The notes beneath the pieces are model-generated. The model searched no databases. It saw only the letters and a list, made by a program, of their open reading frames with translations, and was not told the DNA's origin. A program made the position numbers and the translations under genes. Shown here piece after piece: positions 28,249 through 37,792 of a stretch of DNA of 64,000 bases (position 1 is the first letter of the stretch; every line of letters starts with the position of its first letter). Source of the stretch: Burkholderiaceae bacterium (GTDB lineage Bacteria > Pseudomonadota > Gammaproteobacteria > Burkholderiales > Burkholderiaceae); contig JAHFQJ010000004.1 of NCBI GenBank assembly GCA_023266335.1, positions 1 through 64,000 of the forward strand, written 5' to 3'.

Positions 28249-29727
28249 ATGAATACGAATGAAATAATAATATCCCCATATCAATCGGATTTAAATCAAT
28301 ATAAAGGCATAAATTCAAGTGAAATGATTATAGATGCTGGAATATTTAAAGCCTACGATATTAGAGGAATTGTAGATAAAAATTTAAATGAGCATACTGC
28401 AAAAAAAATTGGCAGAGCAATTGCCTATAAAGTTATACAAAGCGGGCAAACTGCTGTTAATATAGGTTATGACGGGCGTTTATCAAGCCCTAGACTTAGC
28501 CAAGCTTTGATTGAAGGCATTATACAAGCAGGAGTTAATGTTATAAATCTCGGCTTAGTAACTACTCCAATGACATATTTTGCAAATTTTTATCAAACAT
28601 CAGATGTTTATCCAGCTAATTCTTCTATTATGGTAACAGGCAGCCATAATCCGCCCGACTATAACGGGTTTAAAATTGTAATTAACAGTAAAACATTATA
28701 TGGTGATGATATTCAAGAATTATATAGTTTATCCATTCGGGATTTACCCATTGCAGATAAGGTAGGAGCCGTACAATATTTAGATATATTACCAGCATAT
28801 ATACAAAGAATAAGCAGTGATGTAAAACTTGCCCGCCCTTTAAAAATAGCTCTAGATGCTGGAAATGGAGTAGCAGGAATTTCAGCCCCTCAAGTATTAC
28901 GTGCATTAGGATGTGAAATTATAGAATTATTTTGTGAAGTTGACGGGAATTTCTCCAACCATCACCCAGACCCAGCTCAACCGGATAATTTACAAGATTT
29001 AATTAAAACCGTTATAGAAAATGACTGTGATTATGGAATTGCCTTTGATGGAGATGGAGACCGTTTAGGCATTGTTACTAAAAATGGAGAAATTATTTAC
29101 CCAGACCGCCAAATGGTTTTATATGCACAAAATGCACTAAGCAATCAGCCAAATGGTAAAATTATATTTGATGTAAAATGCAGCTCTAATCTTGCTCTAG
29201 CTATTGAAAAAGCAGGCGGACAAGCAATAATGTATAAAACAGGGCATTCTTTAATTAAAGCGTATATGAAGCAAGAAGGTGCAATTTTGGGTGGAGAAAT
29301 GAGCGGGCATATATTCTTTAATGACCGGTGGTATGGGTTTGATGATGCTTCTTATACTGCTGCCAGATTAGCAGAAATATTAAGCGTTTCAGATAATCCA
29401 AGCCAAGTTTTAGAAAATTTGCCGAACAGCTGTTCAACACCTGAATTGCAGATTGATTGTGAAAAATTTGCCAATACGAATTCTTTTGAAATTATACATA
29501 ATTTTAAAATTTATATACAAAATAATTTGGAACTGCAAAACGAAAAAATCAGCTATATGGATGGAGTTAGGATAGATTTTCCAGATGGTTTTGGTTTAGC
29601 AAGACCATCAAATACCACACCAGTTATTGTAATGCGGTTTGAAGGCAAAACTAAAGAAGCACTAGACAGAATACAAAATATTTTCAAACAGCATTTAAAT
29701 CAAGTTGCACCGTTTTTAAATATTTAA
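28249..29727 (+). CDS. phosphomannomutase/phosphoglucomutase
   Basis: An alpha-D-phosphohexomutase interconverting hexose 1- and 6-phosphates for LPS or exopolysaccharide precursors. The phosphoserine loop is TGSHNPPDYNG with Ser132, the Mg2+ loop is DGDGDR starting near Asp267, and the sugar-binding loop is GGEMSGH near residue 348. The C-terminal phosphate-binding motif RPSNTTPVIVMRFEG is intact. Length 492 includes a 25-residue N-terminal extension. This is the AlgC/ManB type; the substrate preference cannot be read from sequence. Confidence 0.93.
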   Translation: MNTNEIIISPYQSDLNQYKGINSSEMIIDAGIFKAYDIRGIVDKNLNEHTAKKIGRAIAYKVIQSGQTAVNIGYDGRLSSPRLSQALIEGIIQAGVNVINLGLVTTPMTYFANFYQTSDVYPANSSIMVTGSHNPPDYNGFKIVINSKTLYGDDIQELYSLSIRDLPIADKVGAVQYLDILPAYIQRISSDVKLARPLKIALDAGNGVAGISAPQVLRALGCEIIELFCEVDGNFSNHHPDPAQPDNLQDLIKTVIENDCDYGIAFDGDGDRLGIVTKNGEIIYPDRQMVLYAQNALSNQPNGKIIFDVKCSSNLALAIEKAGGQAIMYKTGHSLIKAYMKQEGAILGGEMSGHIFFNDRWYGFDDASYTAARLAEILSVSDNPSQVLENLPNSCSTPELQIDCEKFANTNSFEIIHNFKIYIQNNLELQNEKISYMDGVRIDFPDGFGLARPSNTTPVIVMRFEGKTKEALDRIQNIFKQHLNQVAPFLNI

Positions 29728-29820
29728 TTTGTACTTGTCTAAGTAATATTTATATCAAACAGAGGCTAAATTATTAGCCAGTGAAAAATACAACAAATAC
29801 TGTAGATTTTTTTTCTGCTA

Positions 29821-29829
29821 TGCTATAAT
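29821..29829 (+). promoter_or_regulatory. extended -10 promoter for infC-rpmI-rplT
   Basis: TGCTATAAT on the plus strand, 30 bases before the infC start, is a perfect extended -10. No strong -35 is seen. It would start the infC operon just after the phosphohexomutase gene. Confidence 0.6.
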
Positions 29830-29858
29830 AAAACCTTTATTCTATTTAAGGAACAAAT

Positions 29859-30407
29859 ATCGTTACATTAGCTCCTCGTGTTGCAAAAGAAAAAGAAAGA
29901 CAGCACCGTATAAATCATGAAATTAAAGTTCCAGAAGTACGTCTTATTGGTGTAAATGCCGAGCAGATTGGTATTGTAAAAACACCTGACGCTATAAAAA
30001 TGGCACAGGATAATGAAGTTGATTTAGTAGAAATATCAAGTCAAGGCATCCCTCCTGTATGCAGACTAATGGATTATGGTAAGTTTAGATACCAAGAAAC
30101 TAAGAAACAGCAGGAAGCAAAAAAAAATCGGAAAGTGATACAGGTCAAAGAAGTAAAATTAAGACCTGAAACAGATGAAAATGATTATAGTATTAAAGTA
30201 CGGGCTTTAAAAAAATTTTTAGAAGAAGGCGATAAAGCAAAAGTTACTTTAAGATTTAGAGGAAGAGAAATTACACATTCAGATCGTGGAATGAAGATGG
30301 TAGAGCGAATTGCCCAAGATTTAGATGAATTTGGTCAAATAGAGCAGGCACCTAAATTTGAAGGCAGGCAAATCATAATGATTTTAGCCCCAAAAAAGAA
30401 AAAATAA
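29859..30407 (+). CDS. infC: translation initiation factor IF-3 (AUC start codon)
   Basis: Binds the 30S subunit and enforces start-codon and initiator-tRNA fidelity. The reading frame extends upstream of the first ATG (30000) to an ATC at 29859, preceded by AAGGA at 29848-29852 with six bases of spacing. This gives 182 residues beginning (M)VTLAPRVAKEKERQHRINHE, which restores the normal IF-3 N-terminal domain (VPEVRLIGVNAEQIGIV). infC starts with AUU or AUC in many bacteria, allowing IF-3 to repress its own translation. The C-terminal domain carries the KEVKLRP and TLRFRGREITH motifs. It is followed by rpmI and rplT. Confidence 0.95.
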   Translation: MVTLAPRVAKEKERQHRINHEIKVPEVRLIGVNAEQIGIVKTPDAIKMAQDNEVDLVEISSQGIPPVCRLMDYGKFRYQETKKQQEAKKNRKVIQVKEVKLRPETDENDYSIKVRALKKFLEEGDKAKVTLRFRGREITHSDRGMKMVERIAQDLDEFGQIEQAPKFEGRQIIMILAPKKKK

Positions 30408-30532
30408 GAATTTTGAGAATATATAATTGTAATTTTAAAATCTTAAGATTAATAAATTGCAGTTATATTAGGCAACAGGGTTAGTAAAGAGTATTTAGTA
30501 ATACCACCCCCAACCTATTAGGAGAAGGCGAT

Positions 30533-30730
30533 ATGCCAAAAATGAAAACTAAAAGCGGAGCTAAGAAACGCTTTATTGTACGTGCAAGCGGATCAATTAA
30601 ACGCGGACAAGCGTTTAAACGTCATATTTTAACAAAAAAAACCACTAAAGCTAAACGTCAGTTACGTGGTATGGAGGCTGTTCATGCAACTGATGCAGCT
30701 CGTGTTCGTTCAATGATGCCGTATGCATAA
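30533..30730 (+). CDS. rpmI: 50S ribosomal protein L35
   Basis: A small basic protein of 65 residues with the family start [14 protein letters not shown] and the [16 protein letters not shown] segment. It is preceded by a good ribosome-binding site (TAGGAGAAGG). The infC-rpmI gap of 125 bp contains ACAGGGTTAG and CCCCAACCTATT stretches that could pair and recall the L20-regulated leader of other proteobacteria, but I cannot establish that structure. Confidence 0.97.
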   Translation: MPKMKTKSGAKKRFIVRASGSIKRGQAFKRHILTKKTTKAKRQLRGMEAVHATDAARVRSMMPYA

Positions 30731-30748
30731 GCAAGATAGGGAGATTAT

Positions 30749-31108
30749 ATGCCAAGAGTAAAACGTGGTGTTACCGCTAGAGCGCGCCATAAGAAAATTA
30801 TAGCGTTAGCTAAAGGTTACCGTGGACGCCGTAAAAATGTATACCGCATTGCTAAGCAGGCAGTTATGCGTGCCGGTCAATATGCATATCGTGATAGACG
30901 TAATAAAAAGCGTACTTTCCGTGCATTATGGATTATCCGTATTAATGCGGCGGTTCGTCAGCATGAATTAAGCTATAGCGTATTTATGAATGGACTGAAA
31001 AAAGCAAATATCCAGATAGATCGCAAAGTCTTATCCGATATTGCAATTTTTGATCCATCAGGCTTTGAAAATATTGTAGCTCAAGTTAAAAAAGCGTTAG
31101 CAGCTTAA
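30749..31108 (+). CDS. rplT: 50S ribosomal protein L20
   Basis: A 23S rRNA-binding assembly protein, 119 residues, with the signature [21 protein letters not shown] and the globular C-terminal domain ([21 protein letters not shown]). It autoregulates the operon in E. coli. It follows rpmI by 18 bp with the site AGGGAG. In many proteobacteria pheS and pheT follow; here the operon ends in a hairpin and rpoZ is next. Confidence 0.97.
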   Translation: MPRVKRGVTARARHKKIIALAKGYRGRRKNVYRIAKQAVMRAGQYAYRDRRNKKRTFRALWIIRINAAVRQHELSYSVFMNGLKKANIQIDRKVLSDIAIFDPSGFENIVAQVKKALAA

Positions 31109-31130
31109 TTTGAATTTCAGTAATTGAATT

Positions 31131-31163
31131 AATATTATGGCTATATTTTTTAGTCATAATATT
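31131..31163 (+). terminator. hairpin after rplT
   Basis: AATATTATGGCTA (31131-31143) pairs with TAGTCATAATATT (31151-31163), 13 bp with one G-U, loop TATTTTT. The following sequence TTCATAAAA is a poor U-run, so termination is plausible but not certain. Confidence 0.55.
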
Positions 31164-31231
31164 TTCATAAAATAAAAATTCAAATTTTTTAAATAATATT
31201 AACTCACTCATAAAAATCTATAAGGTAAAAT

Positions 31232-31474
31232 ATGTTTGATAATGCAACTGACACAACTATTCAAGATTGTTTAGAAAATATAAAAAGCCGCTTTCAATTG
31301 TCCTTAGTTGCGACTTATAGAGCAAGACAGTTATCTCAAGGGCATGCTGTTAAAATAGACCAAAAAAAAATAGAAAAAAAACGTAAAAATACTAGTATTG
31401 CTTTGGCTGAAATTGCCCATGGATTAGTTGGAATTGAATTACTAAAAAAAGTACCTGAAAATGGGAATAATTAG
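31232..31474 (+). CDS. rpoZ: RNA polymerase omega subunit
   Basis: An 80-residue protein with the omega pattern: [29 protein letters not shown] at about 10-38, followed by [18 protein letters not shown]. It assists assembly of the beta-prime subunit. A Lys-rich insert (KIEKKRKNT) is typical of AT-rich relatives. It is separated from gmk and has no spoT downstream, unlike the usual gmk-rpoZ-spoT order. Confidence 0.9.
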   Translation: MFDNATDTTIQDCLENIKSRFQLSLVATYRARQLSQGHAVKIDQKKIEKKRKNTSIALAEIAHGLVGIELLKKVPENGNN

Positions 31475-31566
31475 CAATATTTTATAAGAATAGTCTATAC
31501 AAAGAGTTGCTATAATTTGTATATGGTATGATAATTAGTCTCAGCCATACACAAAAAATAAAAAAC

Positions 31567-32070
31567 CTAAAATAAAAAATGCTTTTTAATATTTTTTTGT
31601 CCTCCATACCTGAACCGCCTCATTCTGGCTGATCCGCTTTGTACACGGTTTCGCACGCTGTTTTTGTGTTTATACCACAATGGCATGTTTAATCTTTTTA
31701 GCCTCCAGCTATATCTTCCATTACAAAACTTTGGTTGATAGTAATATTTATCAGTGTTATAAATATTACTATCTTCAACATTATGCAGACTTGTGTGTAA
31801 ATCAGAGAAAGTTTGTGAAGCCTGATTATGTACATTCTGTAAGTCTATTTGGATAGAGTGTGTTGCCTCAAGTGCTTGTGCTTTTAAGTGGCTAATTTCT
31901 TCTAAGCTAATATGCTGATTTACCTCTTGCTTAAGTTTAAAAATATAATGCTGAAATCTTGACCACAATATTCCCAGAGCCTTAGCTGCAGCAGGTAAAC
32001 GCTCTGGACCAATTACGACTAATGCTACTACGCTAATAATTATAATCTTGCTAAGACCTATATCAATCAT
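31567..32070 (-). CDS. tatB: Sec-independent protein translocase TatB
   Basis: A single N-terminal transmembrane helix followed by an amphipathic helix: MIDIGLSKIIIISVVALVVIGPERLPAAAK, with the GPERLP hinge characteristic of TatB (TatA has FGxKKLP). The rest (about 40-167) is a helical then basic tail ending in KKHFLF. The length fits TatB. With TatC it recognises twin-arginine signal peptides. Neither tatA nor tatC is next to it; it is 35 bp upstream of nothing but tgt lies behind it on the same strand. The lone position is unusual. Confidence 0.85.
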   Translation of the reverse strand: MIDIGLSKIIIISVVALVVIGPERLPAAAKALGILWSRFQHYIFKLKQEVNQHISLEEISHLKAQALEATHSIQIDLQNVHNQASQTFSDLHTSLHNVEDSNIYNTDKYYYQPKFCNGRYSWRLKRLNMPLWYKHKNSVRNRVQSGSARMRRFRYGGQKNIKKHFLF

Positions 32071-32104
32071 ACATTGCCTATTAAATTAATCATTCTTTAA
32101 TATT

Positions 32105-33259
<1,155 letters not shown>

Positions 33260-33444
33260 TTATATAGAATGATTTTTAATAGTATTATATAGCCTATTGA
33301 TAATAAATTGTCATAGTTGCTGTAATTAAAAAAGCTCCTATTTGTACTATTTACATCGTTTTTTTGCACCTACATACCAAATTATTCTAAATCAGCTATA
33401 ATATTTCAATTTTCAATTGAATCTAAGTTAAACTAATCTAATTA

Positions 33445-34638
33445 TTAAATTGTATTTAAAGATTCCCATTCTCCACAGCCATGACAAGACCAAGAGAAAT
33501 TTTTTGCCCTAAATCCGCATTCTGAACAAATATATTTTATATTTGAATCAGATTTTAATAATTGACTAATTGAGGATAAAAAAACTTTATTAAGCATATT
33601 TTTATTCTCTTCTAAATTATAATTTTTAAATTCTAATAAAAATTCAGTATAGCGTTTGATTGTATCTAGACTTGGTTTATTAAATTCTTTTTCTAATAAA
33701 GTATCTAATTTTGAAATAATATCTTTAGTATCTTGCTGGGTTTGAATTTTTTCTTTTAATATAAAAATCAAAGTTTGATATTTAAATTGATATACCGTAT
33801 TATCAAGTTCAATACCATTTTTTTCTAACAGGTTAAAAAAATCTAATATTAATTCTAGATTATCTGCATAGGCTTTTTTTATTAAAGGAAATATAACTTC
33901 ATAGTTTATATTTTTATTATTGATAATTACTTGTTTTAAAATATCAACTGCTTGTTCTGTTTTTTTTATATGTAAATAAAAATTAGCTTTTACAAGCATA
34001 AATCTAGGGTGATGATGATATTTACTATTAATAGAACTAAATTCTTTCTCAATTTCATCAAAGCTTTTCAAGTTAATTAAAGAGTCTATATACTGTAAAT
34101 GCAGATGAATTTTTTGATGTTCTTTTTGTTCTTCCGGAAGAAAATCTGCTAACTTTACCGCTTTTTTCCAATCTTGCTCTAATTTTGCAATAATTAATAG
34201 ATATTTAACTGCAATACCGTTATAGATAGGATGCCCTGTAAATTGACTAAATATTTTATCTGCCCTATCAAACATTCCAGCACGATAATAATCTTCACCT
34301 AAGGCAATATATGATTTTTCTTGATATTCTTTACTTAATCCGCGGTTAGATAAGCTTTCATGAATACGGATGGAACGGTTAAATTCCCCTTTTTTTCTGA
34401 ACATTTGTCCCAAAGCTAAATGCAAATCAGCTGTTTCTGGGTCTAATTGTGCAACTTGAATAAAAGCATCTATAGCTTTATCTGGCTGTTCATTTAAAAT
34501 GTACTGTAGCCCTTTGAAATATTCTATCGGCAGTTTATTATTATTTTTTAAAATAGATTTAATATCGTAACGGGCAAACAGCCATCCTAAAGCAAATGAA
34601 ATAAACAAAGCAATCCACAACCAAGACGATAAATCCAT
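33445..34638 (-). CDS. lapB: lipopolysaccharide assembly protein LapB (YciM)
   Basis: An inner-membrane anchored TPR protein that tunes LPS synthesis by promoting FtsH degradation of LpxC. The order is an N-terminal transmembrane segment (LSSWLWIALFISFALGWLFARYDI), several TPR units (about 45-330), and a C-terminal rubredoxin-like metal knuckle with CSECG and CHGCGEW. Length 397 is normal. The usual upstream lapA gene is missing; the 400-bp region upstream holds a small ORF and a palindrome instead. Confidence 0.93.
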   Translation of the reverse strand: MDLSSWLWIALFISFALGWLFARYDIKSILKNNNKLPIEYFKGLQYILNEQPDKAIDAFIQVAQLDPETADLHLALGQMFRKKGEFNRSIRIHESLSNRGLSKEYQEKSYIALGEDYYRAGMFDRADKIFSQFTGHPIYNGIAVKYLLIIAKLEQDWKKAVKLADFLPEEQKEHQKIHLHLQYIDSLINLKSFDEIEKEFSSINSKYHHHPRFMLVKANFYLHIKKTEQAVDILKQVIINNKNINYEVIFPLIKKAYADNLELILDFFNLLEKNGIELDNTVYQFKYQTLIFILKEKIQTQQDTKDIISKLDTLLEKEFNKPSLDTIKRYTEFLLEFKNYNLEENKNMLNKVFLSSISQLLKSDSNIKYICSECGFRAKNFSWSCHGCGEWESLNTI

Positions 34639-34748
34639 TTAAAAGCAATCCATTATTAACAGAATAAACATTATAAACTATTTATAGCTAATTGCATATT
34701 TGCCGTCATTGCTGAGATTGTATAATTAAGGTATTTGCCTATAGATGA

Positions 34749-34764
34749 ACGCCTTTGCAGGCGT
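34749..34764. repeat. short palindrome in the lapB-dnaG gap
   Basis: ACGCCT-TTGC-AGGCGT, a perfect 6-bp stem with a 4-base loop. No T-run follows on either strand. It is the only GC-rich spot in the 400-bp gap 34639-35038, which otherwise holds the micro-ORF at 34838-34951. Confidence 0.35.
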
Positions 34765-34837
34765 AAGGATTATTTTACACCCAAATTATTTAATGTCATA
34801 AAGTTATTTATATAAATCTAATAAAAATAAATAAACT

Positions 34838-34951
34838 TTAGAAAAATATTTTTTTAACAAATACCAAGCAAAAAAAGAGTATAGCTACGAGTGCTAAAAT
34901 TGCGCCTGTTTTTTTATTTTTGTTTATAATATTATTTTTTGATGAATTCAT
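34838..34951 (-). CDS. small single-pass membrane protein (37 residues)
   Basis: An ATG at 34951 opens a frame with a basic N-terminus (NKNKKTG), one clear transmembrane helix (AILALVAILFFCLVFV) and a basic end (KKIFF). The pattern resembles the tiny cytochrome-oxidase assembly proteins of betaproteobacteria (short Lys/Arg-rich leader, RTG/KTG motif, single helix), but these usually sit between cox genes and no cox gene is nearby. There is only a weak Shine-Dalgarno. It is too short to be certain; the alternation of charge and hydrophobicity favours a real gene. Confidence 0.4.
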   Translation of the reverse strand: MNSSKNNIINKNKKTGAILALVAILFFCLVFVKKIFF

Positions 34952-35038
34952 ATGCAGTTTCTTTATTTAAATCTGTAACAACTATATTATAAATTAAATT
35001 AGTAATATTAAAATCTCTTATCATTAAAAACTTATAAT

Positions 35039-36769
35039 TTAAGACTTATTTAATATAAGGGCATTTAACTTTTGATTTTCTTGCCATAAATCCTGAATAT
35101 TCTGATTATTATTTCTATATTCTTCTATTTTTTTAGAAACTTCATCACATTTTTTTTTCATTCCTTCTTTAGCCACATTATTAGCTAATAAAATATGCTT
35201 TTCAATAAAATTTTCGTCATCTAAATACATATTATCACTGTTTATTTCATTATATAACAGTCGAGTGTAATATACTGCATAATTAGAATTTAGCCAAAAT
35301 GAGGTTTGATTATCCGGATTATAATTAACATGAAAATCAATAGATTTATTCCAAAAATCTTTCATATGCGGATAAGCATAATTAATCCATTCTCTAGTTT
35401 GAATATCGATAATATTTGCAAGCAACGGCTGAATAAATATTGCCTTCATTAATGTCTCAACCGGCTGTAAAATTGTTTTTTTAACTGTTTTCTGCTGCCA
35501 TTTTTTTTCTGTGGTATTACGGACTTTATTATTGGTATTAGTCATACCCCATAAAGTTTGCTGTATTTGCTGTTTTAGAAATATATTCGGCATATTTGCT
35601 AAATAACTTTTTGCTTTTGCCTGCACTTTAGCACGATGTTCTGCGATTTGTAAATTATGTCCGTCAGTTAACACTTTGATTAATAAATTAGACAAAGGCA
35701 TGGCTTTTTGAATTAAACGCTCAAAACCTTCTATGCCAAATGCTCGGATATAGCTATCCGGATCATGCTGATTAGGTAAAAATACAAACTCAACTACTCT
35801 ATCATCTTTTAAAGTAGGCAGAATTCTTTCCAAAGCTTTAAGGGCAGCTCTTTCACCGGCTACATCTCCATCAAATGCAAAAATTATATGCTGGGTGTAT
35901 CTAAATAATAATTGTATATGCTCAAGAGTGCAGGCTGTACCAAGAGTCGCTGCTGCATAGTTAAAGCCATATTGATGAAGTGCAGTAACATCCATATAAC
36001 CTTCAACAATTAAAGCCTTTTTTGTGCTTTTAATTCCATCTAAGCTTTCAAATAGACCATATAAAGTTTGGCTTTTATTAAATAATGGAGTTTCAGGGGA
36101 ATTTAAATATTTTGGCTCGCCTCCATTAAATACACGTCCGCCAAATGCAATTATTTTGCCGTCTTTATCTTTTATGGGGAACATGATGCGGTTACGAAAA
36201 CGGCTGAAATATTTATTATTTTTTTGTGATAGCATGCCTGCTTCGTGCAGTAAATTAGTATCAATGTTTAAGTGTTCTAAATTATTAAAATTATCATCTG
36301 CATATCCAATCGCAAATCTTTTAGCAATTAATCCGGTTAAGCCTCGGTTTTTTAAATAATCTATAGCCTGCTGATTATTTTTTAAAGCAGATTGATAAAA
36401 TTTAGTGACGCTTTCTAAAGCATTATAATGCTGTGAGTAGTCTTGTTTAGGCGTAGGCTTGTAATCAGGATTTTGTTCAATTTCCGGAACTATTACACCC
36501 GCAATTTTAGCCAGCTGCTTTATGCTGTCCACATAATCTAAGTTTAAATAATTTTTTATAAAAGTTAAAGCATTACCCCCTGCTCCGCATCCAAAGCAAT
36601 GATAAAGATTTTTTTGTGAGGATACAGTAAAAGACGGGCTTTTTTCATTATGAAACGGGCATAAGCCCAGATAATTTGAACCGGCTTTTTTTAATTCAAT
36701 ATGTTTACTGATAATATCAAAAATATCCACCCTCTGGACTAAGGTATCAATAAAATCTTTAGGTATCAT
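35039..36769 (-). CDS. dnaG: DNA primase
   Basis: Synthesises RNA primers at the replication fork. The N-terminal zinc ribbon reads LCPFHNEKSPSFTVSS...YHCFGCGAGG, the catalytic TOPRIM region includes VEGYMDVTALHQYGF and FAFDGDVAGERAA, and the C-terminal helicase-binding domain is present but diverged. Length 576 is normal. It sits 3 bp after the unknown coiled-coil gene, which follows rpsU, so the rpsU-dnaG linkage of the macromolecular synthesis operon is retained. rpoD is not downstream in this window. Confidence 0.96.
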   Translation of the reverse strand: MIPKDFIDTLVQRVDIFDIISKHIELKKAGSNYLGLCPFHNEKSPSFTVSSQKNLYHCFGCGAGGNALTFIKNYLNLDYVDSIKQLAKIAGVIVPEIEQNPDYKPTPKQDYSQHYNALESVTKFYQSALKNNQQAIDYLKNRGLTGLIAKRFAIGYADDNFNNLEHLNIDTNLLHEAGMLSQKNNKYFSRFRNRIMFPIKDKDGKIIAFGGRVFNGGEPKYLNSPETPLFNKSQTLYGLFESLDGIKSTKKALIVEGYMDVTALHQYGFNYAAATLGTACTLEHIQLLFRYTQHIIFAFDGDVAGERAALKALERILPTLKDDRVVEFVFLPNQHDPDSYIRAFGIEGFERLIQKAMPLSNLLIKVLTDGHNLQIAEHRAKVQAKAKSYLANMPNIFLKQQIQQTLWGMTNTNNKVRNTTEKKWQQKTVKKTILQPVETLMKAIFIQPLLANIIDIQTREWINYAYPHMKDFWNKSIDFHVNYNPDNQTSFWLNSNYAVYYTRLLYNEINSDNMYLDDENFIEKHILLANNVAKEGMKKKCDEVSKKIEEYRNNNQNIQDLWQENQKLNALILNKS

Positions 36770-36772
36770 ATT

Positions 36773-37303
36773 CTAGGAATATTGTGTTAATTTCTTTTTA
36801 AGAAACTCAAGTTTTCTATTTGCAGCTGTTAACTCTAACTGATTGTTTGGATTATTCTGCATATATATTTCAATTTTAGCAATCTTATCTCTTACAGACT
36901 GTTGCTGAATACTTCCAAGACTAAACTGCAGCAACTCAATAGCTTTTTCAATGTACTCTATCTTTTCCTTAGTTACTGGAATTTGCTTGATATTATTTAA
37001 TTTTTCTTGACTTGTTAAAATAGTTTTTTGTTCTTTTAACTCAGCATTTAGTTTGTGTACATCTAAATTTATTTGGTTTAAGCTTGATTTATAGCCTTTA
37101 ATATCCTCAAAATATCCGGATTTTTTACGTCTTTCTATACCAATATCCTGCACCAATTTATAATCCGGTTTATCGGCAGAATTTGCAAACTCTTTAGTTA
37201 ATCGAACAATTTTCTCTTTCACTTCTTTAATCTGAATTTTAGTAAATTCAAAACAGTCAATTATTTCAATAAGTGCTGCTATATTTCTAGCTGAGATTTG
37301 CAT
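36773..37303 (-). CDS. hypothetical coiled-coil protein in the rpsU-dnaG operon
   Basis: A largely helical, Lys/Glu-rich protein of about 176 residues when started at the ATG at 37303 (MQISARNIAALIEIIDCFEF), which has GAG about 9 bases upstream; the ATG at 37336 would add eleven odd residues. Heptad-like patterns run through roughly residues 60-175. No membrane segment is seen. In many proteobacteria this slot holds a GatB/YqeY-domain protein, but the sequence lacks any resemblance to that family. It could be a divergent replacement or an unrelated insertion. The 3-bp gap to dnaG implies co-expression with replication and translation genes. Confidence 0.65.
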   Translation of the reverse strand: MQISARNIAALIEIIDCFEFTKIQIKEVKEKIVRLTKEFANSADKPDYKLVQDIGIERRKKSGYFEDIKGYKSSLNQINLDVHKLNAELKEQKTILTSQEKLNNIKQIPVTKEKIEYIEKAIELLQFSLGSIQQQSVRDKIAKIEIYMQNNPNNQLELTAANRKLEFLKKKLTQYS

Positions 37304-37369
37304 TTTAACTCTCAAAAACAAGGTATTAAAAATCACCCCCTAACAATAGGCGTTGTGGTCGTTGTTTTA

Positions 37370-37582
37370 TTAATATAATTTTTGCGGCAGCATTTGGCTG
37401 CGTTTTTGTTTATGATGACGTTTAACTGCAGCACCTGCTTTACGTTTACGTTTTGTAGTTGGTTTTTCACGGAATTCTTTTGCACGGAGGCAGACCAAAG
37501 TACCATTGCGCTCTACTGCACGTTTCCAGCGACGGATTAAAACTTCACATGGTTCATTTTCTTTTGACTTTACTGTTGTCAT
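37370..37582 (-). CDS. rpsU: 30S ribosomal protein S21
   Basis: A small basic protein of 70 residues when started at the ATG at 37582 ([14 protein letters not shown]), which follows a clean GGGAAAA ribosome-binding site and matches the family start; a further upstream ATG at 37621 is not supported. The KPTTKRKRK and [11 protein letters not shown] stretches and the C-terminal LY end are typical. It heads the operon with the coiled-coil gene and dnaG. Confidence 0.95.
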   Translation of the reverse strand: MTTVKSKENEPCEVLIRRWKRAVERNGTLVCLRAKEFREKPTTKRKRKAGAAVKRHHKQKRSQMLPQKLY

Positions 37583-37792
37583 TTTTCCCTTTTCCTTAAT
37601 ATTTAAGACTAAATAGTACAACTTTTCATTGTAACGCTATGCATTATAACTTATATGATGAATTACGTCAAAAAAATATACTTTACATAAATCCATTCCG
37701 CTAAAAATATAATTGAATTTAATTTCAATAATCATTAGAATAAATAAACTGCATTCCAAAATACAATCTTTTAAAAATGTTGCATTGTTTAT

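Noticed and set aside
30408-30532. L20-type leader before rpmI
   Set aside because: Some complementary stretches occur but no structure could be established by eye; mentioned only under rpmI.
31508-31516. Plus-strand TGCTATAAT in the rpoZ-tatB gap
   Set aside because: A good extended -10, but no plus-strand gene or RNA follows it; possibly a chance match in AT-rich DNA.
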